A DNA stretch of 64,000 bases from Leifsonia xyli. GTDB taxonomy: Bacteria > Actinomycetota > Actinomycetes > Actinomycetales > Microbacteriaceae. Position 1 is the first letter of the stretch; each line of letters begins with the position of its first letter. The stretch lies in contig CP014761.1 of assembly GCA_001647635.1 (NCBI GenBank), positions 3,162,001-3,226,000 of the forward strand, read 5' to 3'. The notes beneath the pieces were generated by a model that saw only the letters and a list, made by a program, of their open reading frames with translations, was not told where the DNA came from and did no database searches. The position numbers and the translations under genes are program-made. Below are positions 16,925 through 25,353 of the stretch, piece by piece.

Positions 16925-18444
16925 TCATTCTCGCACGGAGAGCCGGGTGGTCACCGAGCGGATGGTGAGCCAGGCGCCGACGGCGGCGGCGGCCGTCAGC
17001 ACGACGACGAGGACGATCCAGCCTCCCGGCGGCTGCCACACCGGGTGCCGCAGGAGGTCGAGCCAGGTGCCCGTGCTGGTGAGTCCCGTCACGTAGCGCC
17101 GCACCATCCACAGGAACGCCGCGGCCTGGCCGATCGCCAGCAGGACGATCGACACCCGGACCAGGGGCCGCAGCGGCCCCGCCGGATCGAGCGCGGGAAG
17201 GGCGCGGTCGAGCCCGATACCGGCGAGCAGGAGCAGCATCACGGCGGGAGCCAGGGTGTACCGGCCCTGCCAGATGTAGCCGGCCACACCGATCACGGCG
17301 GCCTGCGAGAACGGCGGGACGAGCACGAGGGCGAGCCCGATCGGAAGCGCCGCGAGCTGCGTCCGGCGTCCGCCGAAGACGATGCCGGTGACCAGGATGC
17401 CGCCCCCGACGACGGCCCAGATCCCGATCGCGATGGCGGGAGCCGGGATCTCGAGCCAGCCGAACTGCGCGATCCACCCGGTCATGAAGGAGAACGTCTG
17501 ATCGATGGTCCAGGAGAAGCCCTGCCCCAGCTGCTGCCCGCGCCGATCGGCTGGTAGGCGGGGGTGAGGGCACGGGGACGCAGGTAGAACACCGCGACCG
17601 CGAGCGTGACAGCGGCGACGACACCGACGGCGACCCACGTCGCCCACCACCGGAGCACGATGCGGAGCGCGGAGCGGTCGGACAGGATGAGCGCGGCCAC
17701 CAGGGCGAGCAGCAGCCACAGCAGCGCGATGCTGCGGGTGTTCACGAGGAGCAGCGACACCGCGGTCACGCCGACGAGCCGCCAGGCCAGCGTCCGCCGC
17801 GACGCCGGTGCGCCGAAGGTGGCGGTCAGGAGGGCGAACACGGCCGCCGTCGCCGCCACCTCCAGCCCGTTCGGATTGACCGTCCCCGACAGGAAGAGCG
17901 TCATGGGCGTCACGCCCGCGGCGAGGGCGACGGTCGCCCACCGCGACCGGGGGAGCGACCGGACGGCGACGAACGCGAGCGCGAGCAGGGCGGCGCACAG
18001 CGCGGCGCTCACGAGCCGCATGGCGTACAGGCCCTTGGCGCCGTCGAGCACCGCGGTCGGCCAGCCGACGGCCAGGTAGAACACCGGGGTGCTCAGACCG
18101 GTCGACGAGTGACCGGTGGCGGGCTCGTCCTGGTCGGCGATCGGGGTGACGCACGCCGGGGTCTGGGTGATGTCCCGCTTGAAGCACGGCATGTGCTTCT
18201 CGAGCTGTGCGAAGTACTCCGAGACCTTCAGATCGATGGTCCCGGGGACGGCCGTCGACTCCGGCCCGAAGAGCTGACCGTGCGCGGCCGCGTAGGCCCG
18301 CATGGCATGAGCCGGCTCGTCGGGGCTGGCGCCCTGCGGCACCGCGAGCGAGTAGGAGCCCATCATCAGGAACAGCACGCCGAAGGCCAGCCAGAACGTC
18401 GTCCACGCGCCGCGGACGCCGGTCCGGGGTGGCACAGAGGTCAT
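16925..18444 (-). pseudogene. DUF2142 family membrane protein gene with a one-base frameshift
   Basis: The first 300 or so codons from ATG 18444 encode a normal DUF2142 N-terminus: GVLFLMMGSYSLAVPQGASP leading into the DEPAH loop, then STPVFYLAVGWPTAVL and GTVNPNGLEVAATAAVF. Near 17526-17529 this frame turns into unrelated sequence and stops at 17482. The rest of the protein (QGFSWTIDQTFSFMTGWIAQ, GYIWQGRYTLAPAVMLLL) continues in another frame to 16925. Adding one G to the GGGG run (CCCC at 17526-17529 on the plus strand) restores a full-length protein of about 506 residues. Both halves keep family motifs and coding character, so this is either a recent mutation or a sequencing error. The gene would head the operon that includes the GT2, DUF2304 and two other DUF2142 genes. 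AGGA lies upstream of the start. Confidence 0.85.
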
Positions 18445-18544
18445 CACGGCATCCTGTCGGTCGCGGAGCACCTGCACGAACCCGGTGAGGTAGGTTCGGA
18501 TGCTGGGCGGAGGCCGCCCGCGCAGGCTGACGAAAAGGGGACAG

Positions 18545-20401
18545 GTGGACGATACCATCCGAGCTTCACGCGCCCGGTGGTGGTCCGCGGCGGTCCTGCT
18601 GCTCATCGCGGCGGCCGGTGTCGTCCTCGCGGCGGCGGGCGTGACGATCTGGGTCCTCGGCGCCGCGGCCGCCGTCTCCGTCGCAGCGGCCTCCCGGTCG
18701 CGGGTGGTGGGCATCGCCGCCGGAGTCGTCGTGCCGCTCGTGGTGGGGGCGTTCGCCGTCCGCGCGTTCCACAAGGTCGGGCTGAGCCTGGCGGCGGGGA
18801 ACATCCTCGTGCTGAGCGCGACCGTGGTCGTCGCCCTGGCGGCCGTGGTCTTCGGTCGCGGGTTCCGGCTCCCGTCGTCTCGCGGCTGGTGGCTCGCGCT
18901 CGCCGCCGGCGCCCTGCCGGCCCTGGTCGCGGTGGTGTTCTGCGGCCTGCCCCTGCTCCGCGACGGCCACGCGCTGTCCTGGGCGATGCAGAACGACGCC
19001 GTGTGGAACCTCGTCTCCTCCCGCTTCCTCATCACCGACGCGGGACTCATCCCCTCGCTGCACCCGAACGTCTCGCCCCTCGTCTCGGTGCTGCTGGCGG
19101 CCGCGATGGCCACCGGACGCCCGGAGGCCGGCGCCCCCGGGCTCCTGCAGCACGACATCGCGGCGATGGCGGGCGTCTTCGCCGCGACCACCGTCGTCAC
19201 CGCCTTCCTCGCCGGGCTGGTCGCCGGGCAGCTGGTGCGCGGGCCGCGCCCGGTGCTCCGTTCGATCGCCGCGGTGCTGGGCTCCGCGCTCATCCTCTCG
19301 TGGTTCGTCGCCGGGTTCTCGATCCAGTTCGGCTTCTACAACGTGATGCCGACGCTGGCGTGCCTCTTCGCCGCGTGGCTGGCGTGGCGCGGCGCCGGGC
19401 GCACCCCCGTCGCCGCCATCGGCATCCTGCTGCTGGCGGCGACCGCGCTGCTCGCGCTCTGGGCGTTCCTCGCGATCATCCCGCTCGCGCTCGCGGGCGT
19501 GGCCGGCGTCCGCTGGCTCCTCGGCCGCCCCTGGTGCGCGGGCGTCCCGTGGGTCGCCTGGGTCGCGCTCGCGGTCTGCGCCCTGCAGCTGGTGGCGTAC
19601 GCCCTGCTCTTCTCGGTGCCCGACCTCCGCCGGGAGCAGGGCGCGCTCGCGCAGGGCGGCTCGATGGCCCCGGTCACACCCGCGCTGCTCTACGTGCTGG
19701 CCGGCGTCGCGATCGCGCTTGCCGCGGTGAGCTTCGCCACGCCGGGGCGACGCTCGCATCTGCTCGGGGTGCTCGCGGTCGTGGTGCCGTCGGTCGGGGT
19801 CTACATCTTCCTCGCGAGCAACGTGGGCGCGGACCAGTACGCGTGGGGCTACTACCCGGCGAAGCTGGTCTGGTTCATCGGGATCCTGTCGCTGGTCCTC
19901 TCCCTCGGCCTCGCGCTCGACGCGGTCGCCGCCGCCACGCTCACCGTCTGGCGCCGGGTCGCCGCGGTCGCCGGCGTGCTGATCGCCGTGGGGTCGACCG
20001 CCGCGGGGGTCCTGCCGAAGCCGCCGACGTTCGGCGCTCTGGTGCCGTACGCGGACATCCTGCATGGACAGGGGGTGGCCAGCGGCGACGCGGTGCTCCC
20101 GACCCTCTTCGCGCTGAAGGACCCGTCGCAGGCCCACACGATGCTCGCCGGCTACTTCGACTGGCGCGCGGACGGCTTCGCGAACCTCTGGCTGCTCGGC
20201 GCGTCGGCCACCAGCGGCACGGACCCCATCCGGCCGTTCGGCTACTCGCTGCGGGTGGACGACCCGCAGCAGGTCTGCGCCGCGCTGGGCGCCTGGGGGC
20301 CGGGCGCCGAGATCCGGACGCACGACGAAGGCCTGGAGGCCCGCTTGCGGGAGCTGTGCCCGGACGCCGACCCGCGGGTCGTCGTCGGCACGGTGCGCTA
20401 G
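18545..20401 (+). CDS. Large multi-spanning membrane protein of the polysaccharide locus, function unknown
   Basis: This 618-residue protein has about thirteen hydrophobic segments in residues 10-500 and a soluble C-terminal part of about 120 residues. A short loop after the fifth segment contains MQNDAVWNLVSSRFLITDAG with an Asp that could be the first-loop acidic residue of a GT-C enzyme. The C-terminal part contains YSLRVDDPQQVCAALGAW and a second cysteine in RELCPDA, so a disulfide outside the membrane is possible. I do not recognise a named family. The GTG at 18545 is preferred over the ATG at 18500: it has AGGGGA upstream, and a TAGGTT -10-like box (18491-18496) would place the transcript start after the ATG. 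A glycosyl transfer or polymerisation role is a guess from context. Confidence 0.72.
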   Translation: MDDTIRASRARWWSAAVLLLIAAAGVVLAAAGVTIWVLGAAAAVSVAAASRSRVVGIAAGVVVPLVVGAFAVRAFHKVGLSLAAGNILVLSATVVVALAAVVFGRGFRLPSSRGWWLALAAGALPALVAVVFCGLPLLRDGHALSWAMQNDAVWNLVSSRFLITDAGLIPSLHPNVSPLVSVLLAAAMATGRPEAGAPGLLQHDIAAMAGVFAATTVVTAFLAGLVAGQLVRGPRPVLRSIAAVLGSALILSWFVAGFSIQFGFYNVMPTLACLFAAWLAWRGAGRTPVAAIGILLLAATALLALWAFLAIIPLALAGVAGVRWLLGRPWCAGVPWVAWVALAVCALQLVAYALLFSVPDLRREQGALAQGGSMAPVTPALLYVLAGVAIALAAVSFATPGRRSHLLGVLAVVVPSVGVYIFLASNVGADQYAWGYYPAKLVWFIGILSLVLSLGLALDAVAAATLTVWRRVAAVAGVLIAVGSTAAGVLPKPPTFGALVPYADILHGQGVASGDAVLPTLFALKDPSQAHTMLAGYFDWRADGFANLWLLGASATSGTDPIRPFGYSLRVDDPQQVCAALGAWGPGAEIRTHDEGLEARLRELCPDADPRVVVGTVR

Positions 20402-20411
20402 CGCCGCCCGC

Positions 20412-21299
20412 TCACCAGCCGCGGAGGATGTGGCGGCTCAGGGCCCGCAGGCCGGCGCCGTCGCGCTTCTGGATCGCGCCGGGCAGCTTGGTCGCCGCGT
20501 TGAGCCGGGACGACCAGTGCGCCCCGGCGACGCGGGCCGCGTGACGCCAGCCGCGTGCGCGGAGGCGCGACTTCGCATCCAGGAAGAACGCCCGCTCCTC
20601 GTCGAAGCGCGTGCCGTCCTGAGCCGTCCACGACGAGACGCTGCCCGCGTGCCGTCGGTAGCGGAAGGCGTGCTCGGGGAGCAGCACCAGGCTGCCGCCG
20701 TCGAGCACGATGTCGAGCTGCAGTGCGAGGTCGAGCACCACGTCGAAGGCGGCGTCGAAGCCGTGACGCCGGACGGCCGCGGTGTTCCAGCAGATCGAGG
20801 GGAAGTACGTCCAGTTGCCGCGCAGCAGGCTCACCGCGAGCTGCTCGCCGGACAGCACGGTCGGCTCCGCGTGCGACGGGCGGTACCAGGACTTCACGCG
20901 GTCGGCCAGCGGCAGCGCCGGGCGGCCGTCATCGCCGATCACGGTCACGGCGGGCTGGAAGTACGAGCCGTCCGGATGGCGCGCGATGGCGTCGCGCATC
21001 GCGGCGATGTAGCCGGGCTCCATCAGGTCGTCGCAGCCCATGAGCACGAAATGCGCGGCCTCGACGAGTTCGACCGACTTGGTGAAGTTGCCGCTGACGC
21101 CGAGGTTCACCTCGTTGCGTACATAGTGGATGCGCGCGTCGCCCAGCGAGGACACCCACTCCCCGGGGGCGCGGTCCGGGTACACGTCGTCGATCACGAC
21201 CAGGCGCCAATCGCCGTCCTCCTGGGCCCGCACGCTCTCCACGGCGTCGCGGAACAGGCCGGGGTCGCCGTAGAACGGCATCATGATGTCGATCGTCAC
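20412..21299 (-). CDS. Glycosyltransferase family 2 protein
   Basis: This 295-residue GT-A transferase starts with TIDIMMPFYGDPGLFRDAVE, continues with DWRLVVIDDVYPDRAPGEWV, and has the acidic donor site FVLMGCDDLMEPGYI. These features place it in the GT2 family found in many actinobacterial surface-glycan loci. GTG at 21299 is preferred because homologues normally begin right at this MTIDIMMPFYGDP motif; a longer reading from 21362 would add 21 residues of poor character. The gene ends ten bases from the 3' end of the membrane protein at 18545-20401 and is divergent from the flippase-like gene at 21329. Substrate unknown. Confidence 0.87.
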   Translation of the reverse strand: MTIDIMMPFYGDPGLFRDAVESVRAQEDGDWRLVVIDDVYPDRAPGEWVSSLGDARIHYVRNEVNLGVSGNFTKSVELVEAAHFVLMGCDDLMEPGYIAAMRDAIARHPDGSYFQPAVTVIGDDGRPALPLADRVKSWYRPSHAEPTVLSGEQLAVSLLRGNWTYFPSICWNTAAVRRHGFDAAFDVVLDLALQLDIVLDGGSLVLLPEHAFRYRRHAGSVSSWTAQDGTRFDEERAFFLDAKSRLRARGWRHAARVAGAHWSSRLNAATKLPGAIQKRDGAGLRALSRHILRGW

Positions 21300-21328
21300 T
21301 GCGTCCAGACTTTCGTCGTAGTGTTGGC

Positions 21329-22744
21329 GTGCCGCGATCGCGGCCGCCGACCATCCTTTCACGCGCTTCCGGGGAGAGACCCATCACCGCCTTCGAACCG
21401 CTCAACGAGCCCATTCCGGACTTCGAGGAGGCAACGGCACCGCGGTCGGCTCGGTCGTCGGTCGTCCTGATCCTCGCGGCGACGGCGATCTCGGGGATCG
21501 CCGGCTATGTGGTGACCTGGCGGGTGTACACCGAGGTCGGTGCGGCGGGGTACGGCGTGTTCTCGGTGTTCTGGTCGGCCCTGTTCCTCGTCGTGGGCAT
21601 CCTGTTCGGGCTCCAGCAGGAGTCGACGCGCGCGACCGCCCAGACCGTGCGCGAGACGCAGCAGGCGGCCGAGTCCGCCGCGCCGGGCGCCGGGCGCCGG
21701 ACGTCGCTCTGGGCCTTCGCCGCGGTCGCGGCGGTCGTCGTCGCGGTGGCGGTGCTGCTGACCAGCCTGGTGTGGGCCGTCCCCAGCCTCGGCGCGGCGA
21801 ACGCCGGCCTCGCCTGGTTCGTGGCCGTCGGCGCCGGCCTGAACTGCCTGGTCGCCGCAGCGTCGGGCGTCATGGCGGGAGCCGGGATGTGGCGGCAGCT
21901 GGCGACGATCGTGGCGCTGGACGGCATCCTGCGTGTGATCGGCGTGGTGGCGGTGCTCAGCGTGACGCACGACATCGTGCCGCTCGCCGTCGCGGTGATC
22001 CTCCCGTTCCCGCTCTCGCTGGCGATCGTCTTCCTCACCGCCCCGCGGGCGCTGGTGCAGAACGCGCGCGTCGCGCTCGGCGTGCGCTCCCTGGTGGCGA
22101 ACACCGGGCGCACCATGCTGGCCGCGTCGGCGACCGCCGTGCTGATCAACGGGTTCCCGCTGGTGCTCTCGTTCTTCGCGGGGCCGGAGAACCACTCCGA
22201 CCTCGGGTCGCTGGTGCTCGCGGTCACGCTGACGCGCGCGCCGATCCTCGTGCCGCTGACCGCGCTGTCGAGCTTCCTGGTCAGCCGGTTCTCGCACCAC
22301 CCCGAGCAGACCGCGCGGACGATCGGGCTGCTCTTCGCCGGGATCGCCGCCGTCATCCTGGTGCTCTGCGGCGCGGCCTGGCTGTGGGGCGAGCCGGTCA
22401 TGCACCTCGTCTTCGGGTCGCAGTTCGACCTGTCCGCCGGCGTCCTGGTCGCGCTGATCGCCTCCTCCGGGCTCATCGGTGCGCTGTTCGTGAGCGGGTC
22501 CGCTGTGCTGGCCAGGAACCTCCACGGCCTGTACGCCGCCGGGTGGGTGGCCGCCTCCGTCGTCACCCTGGCGCTGCTCTTCGTGCCGCTGCCGCTGGCC
22601 GGTCGCGCGGCGCTCGCCCTCGCAGCGGGGCCCGCGGTCGGCCTGGTGGTGCACCTGGTGGGGATGAGGCTCTCGCGCGGGTCCGTCAGCTCGCGTCGCG
22701 GTGCGGCAGACGCAGCCGCCAGCTCATCCCCTGCGAGGCCTTGA
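21329..22744 (+). CDS. Polysaccharide flippase-like (MATE/Wzx-type) membrane protein
   Basis: This 471-residue integral membrane protein has about twelve hydrophobic segments. The first, SSVVLILAATAISGIAGYVV, is followed by TWRVYTEVGAAGYGVFSVFW, which resembles the start of Wzx-like flippases. In the middle, NGFPLVLSFFAGPENHSDLG leads to VTLTRAPILVPLTALSSFL, also typical of this superfamily. Family members move lipid-linked oligosaccharide from the inner to the outer face of the membrane, which would pair with the ligase or polymerase genes downstream. GTG at 21329 is the likely start, only 29 bases from the divergent GT2 start. The last 59 bases overlap the convergent ligase gene that ends at 22686. 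Confidence 0.78.
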   Translation: MPRSRPPTILSRASGERPITAFEPLNEPIPDFEEATAPRSARSSVVLILAATAISGIAGYVVTWRVYTEVGAAGYGVFSVFWSALFLVVGILFGLQQESTRATAQTVRETQQAAESAAPGAGRRTSLWAFAAVAAVVVAVAVLLTSLVWAVPSLGAANAGLAWFVAVGAGLNCLVAAASGVMAGAGMWRQLATIVALDGILRVIGVVAVLSVTHDIVPLAVAVILPFPLSLAIVFLTAPRALVQNARVALGVRSLVANTGRTMLAASATAVLINGFPLVLSFFAGPENHSDLGSLVLAVTLTRAPILVPLTALSSFLVSRFSHHPEQTARTIGLLFAGIAAVILVLCGAAWLWGEPVMHLVFGSQFDLSAGVLVALIASSGLIGALFVSGSAVLARNLHGLYAAGWVAASVVTLALLFVPLPLAGRAALALAAGPAVGLVVHLVGMRLSRGSVSSRRGAADAAASSSPARP

Positions 22745-23981
22745 CCGTGCAGATGACGAGCAGCATCCATCCCGACTCCACCAGGATCGAGCTCTCGAAG
22801 ACGCTCGTCACCAGCAGCGCGACCAGCACCAGCGGCGCCCACGCGTAGACCGTGCTGCGGCGGTTGGAGGCGAGCAGCCACGACCGGCCGAAGGCGAGCG
22901 CGATGAGGGCGACGAAGAGCAGGAGGCCGATGATGCCTACCTGCAGGTAGACGTCGAGATACGCGTTGAGCCCGTTCGCGTGGTAGACCCCGGTGTTCGC
23001 CTGGATGGCGGTGAACGGGTAGAGGTCGGTCGGCCAGGAACCCACCCAGCCCCAGCCGACGATCTGCTGCACCGGGATGAGCTGCCAGATCTGGATCCAC
23101 AGCTGGTAGCGCACCTGGAAGTCCGCGCGGGCGTTGAGCAGGTCGATCACGCGCGTCCGGTAGATGTACGCCACGACCAGGACGGCGACCGTGAGGAGCG
23201 CGAGTCCCCACTGGAAGTACACCCGCTGCGAGGCGGGCGCCTTTCGGATGAGGAACAGCGCCAGGGTCGCCAGCCCCACGACGACCGAGACGGCGGCGAT
23301 GACGGGGGAGTGGGCGAGCAGGATGCACAGCGCCGCCAAGGTGATCGAGTACGCGGCGATCAGGGGCCGGACGGATCGGGTCCGCAGCTCGACGAGGAAC
23401 GTCACGAAGGCGATCAACGCGACGATGCTCAGCTGGTTGCGGGTGCCGAACAGTCCCTGGATCGGGCCGCCCGCGGCGATGTTGCCCTGGATCGCGAGGA
23501 ACTTCAGCGGCGCATCGATCAGCAGCCCGCTCAGCACCTCGAGGGCGAGGGACAGCGACAGCAGGAACCGCAGCGCGTCGCCCACCACCCGGACGATCTG
23601 GATGGCGTCCCGCACCAGCGCGATGTACACGGCGAGGAACGCGAAGATCAGCTGGTAGATCACCGCGGCGGACGTCGCCCACTGGTACTGGCTCCACAGG
23701 ATGGACAGCGCGCACCAGCCGACGAACAGGAGCGCCGAGATCGGCAGCAGCCCGTGCCACTCGATCAGCCGCCACTGGGCCGCGAACGACACCGCGGCCA
23801 GGACGACGAGGACCGCCAGCGCTCCGATCAACCCGGGCCAGCCGATCAGCGCCCGGATGGCGTGCGTCGAGAACCCGGTGATCACCGCGAGCAGGGCGAG
23901 CGTCGAGGTGAAGCGGGCGGAGCCCAGGAACTCGGTCACCGCGGGCGGCACCAGGGTCCGTCGGGGCGTTGCCATGCTCAC
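22686..23981 (-). CDS. O-antigen ligase/polymerase family membrane protein (copy 2)
   Basis: This 431-residue protein has about eleven hydrophobic segments. It contains GGPIQGLFGTRNQLSIVALI, a conserved loop of the Wzy_C/WaaL superfamily, and a large outer loop before the last segments with QQIVGWGWVGSW and YHANGLNAYLDVYLQVG. That His-x-Asn near the end of the loop is the family's conserved site. These enzymes join or polymerise lipid-linked glycans outside the membrane. It is a clear paralogue of the next gene upstream (23999-25339). The start is GTG at 23981 or ATG six bases later. The 3' end overlaps the flippase-like gene on the other strand by 59 bases. It may act on the locus product; whether it ligates or polymerises cannot be told. 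Confidence 0.85.
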   Translation of the reverse strand: MSMATPRRTLVPPAVTEFLGSARFTSTLALLAVITGFSTHAIRALIGWPGLIGALAVLVVLAAVSFAAQWRLIEWHGLLPISALLFVGWCALSILWSQYQWATSAAVIYQLIFAFLAVYIALVRDAIQIVRVVGDALRFLLSLSLALEVLSGLLIDAPLKFLAIQGNIAAGGPIQGLFGTRNQLSIVALIAFVTFLVELRTRSVRPLIAAYSITLAALCILLAHSPVIAAVSVVVGLATLALFLIRKAPASQRVYFQWGLALLTVAVLVVAYIYRTRVIDLLNARADFQVRYQLWIQIWQLIPVQQIVGWGWVGSWPTDLYPFTAIQANTGVYHANGLNAYLDVYLQVGIIGLLLFVALIALAFGRSWLLASNRRSTVYAWAPLVLVALLVTSVFESSILVESGWMLLVICTVKASQGMSWRLRLPHRDAS

Positions 23982-23998
23982 AGACTACGGGTCCCGGC

Positions 23999-25339
23999 TC
24001 AGCGGGCGTCGGGGACTGACCGCTTCGTGGACACGGCGATGGCGACGAGCAGCGCCCACCCGCCCTCGATCAGCATCCGGCTCTCGGCGAAGCTCTGCGC
24101 GATCAGCGCGGCCATCAGCAGCAGCGGGAGCAGCGTCGTCGCGGTGTAGGGCTTGTCGTCGGCGACGGTCCAGCGCGGGCGGTCGACGGCGAGGAACCAG
24201 CTGCGACCGAACGTCGTGAGCACCAGGAGGATGAACACGACGAGGCCGACGATCCCGAGCTGCAGCCACACGTCGAGCCACGCGTTGTGCGCTTGGAGGT
24301 ACTCGACGCCGTTCCGTGTGGCCAGGCCGTCGAAGGGCTTCACCCACGGCGCCCAGTAGCTCACCCAGCCCCAGCCGAACACGGGACGCTGCTGCGCCAG
24401 GTGGATGACCGCGTCCCAGATGTCGATCCGGCCGGTGAGGTCCTCGCTCTTGCCGAAGAGCGCAGGCAGTCGGGAACCGAACACCGACACGAGCACGATC
24501 ACGGCGGCGACCAGCACTATGGCGACGACGTAGACCGGGGTGCGTCGCTCGGGTCCGACGCGTCGGGTCCACAGTGCGAAGCCCAGGACCACGGCCGTCG
24601 CGAGAGCGGCGGCGATCACGGTCGCGGAGCGGGTCAGCGCGAGCGTCAGCACCGCCACGACCAGCCAGGTCGTCGCCGATCCGCGGCGCAGCGTCCGGTC
24701 GGCGCGTTCGATGGCGAACACGACGATGGCGAGCAGCGCGATCATCGCCAGCAGGTTGCTGTTGCCGACGATCCCCTGGATCGGACCGCCGTGGAACAGC
24801 AGGTCGCGGCTCCAGTAGAACGCCGACGGCAGCTTGCCCGACGGCACGGCCTGGACCGGCGTGAGCGGGAGCACCGGCTGCCGGACGAACACCGCGACGA
24901 CGAACTCGAACAGGAGCGAGAGGCCGAGGATCCAGCGGAACGCGTTGCCCAGCGCGTTCAGCAGCCCGGCGGTCGAGAGCCGCAGGCCGAGGAACAGCCC
25001 GCCGATGGTCGTGAGGAGCTGGGCGAGCACACCGAGCGCACTCGCGCCGGGATACGCCGACCACGCGATGGAGAGCACGGCCAGCGCGAGGAACACCAGC
25101 AGCGTCTTCGGCGTGGTGCGCCACCGGAACGCCGGCCGCGACCGAACCACGAAGACCGCACTGCCGACCGCGAGCGCCGCGGCCAGCACGAAGTACCCGG
25201 GCCAGCTGATCAGGTCGCGCCAGAACTCTCCGGCGAACAGCGTGAAGAGCAGCACGGCCGCGAAGATCGACTCGGCCGTCCCCGTGACCGCCCGGGCGGC
25301 GCGGATGCGGGCGCCTAGCGCGGGGGTCGGGCTCGTCAC
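23999..25339 (-). CDS. O-antigen ligase/polymerase family membrane protein (copy 1)
   Basis: This 446-residue membrane protein has the same layout as its neighbour at 22686-23981: GGPIQGIVGNSNLLAMIAL in a conserved loop and RPVFGWGWVSYWAPWVKPF with YLQAHNAWLDVWLQLG in the large outer loop. The His-Asn-x-Trp-Leu-Asp pattern is typical of the Wzy_C/WaaL superfamily. Start GTG 25339 lies 14 bases after the stop of manA, and its stop lies 17 bases before the next gene, so the three genes form an operon. Two adjacent paralogues could have split roles, one polymerising and one ligating, but this is inference. Confidence 0.86.
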   Translation of the reverse strand: MTSPTPALGARIRAARAVTGTAESIFAAVLLFTLFAGEFWRDLISWPGYFVLAAALAVGSAVFVVRSRPAFRWRTTPKTLLVFLALAVLSIAWSAYPGASALGVLAQLLTTIGGLFLGLRLSTAGLLNALGNAFRWILGLSLLFEFVVAVFVRQPVLPLTPVQAVPSGKLPSAFYWSRDLLFHGGPIQGIVGNSNLLAMIALLAIVVFAIERADRTLRRGSATTWLVVAVLTLALTRSATVIAAALATAVVLGFALWTRRVGPERRTPVYVVAIVLVAAVIVLVSVFGSRLPALFGKSEDLTGRIDIWDAVIHLAQQRPVFGWGWVSYWAPWVKPFDGLATRNGVEYLQAHNAWLDVWLQLGIVGLVVFILLVLTTFGRSWFLAVDRPRWTVADDKPYTATTLLPLLLMAALIAQSFAESRMLIEGGWALLVAIAVSTKRSVPDAR

Positions 25340-25353
25340 CCCCGAAGGATAGC

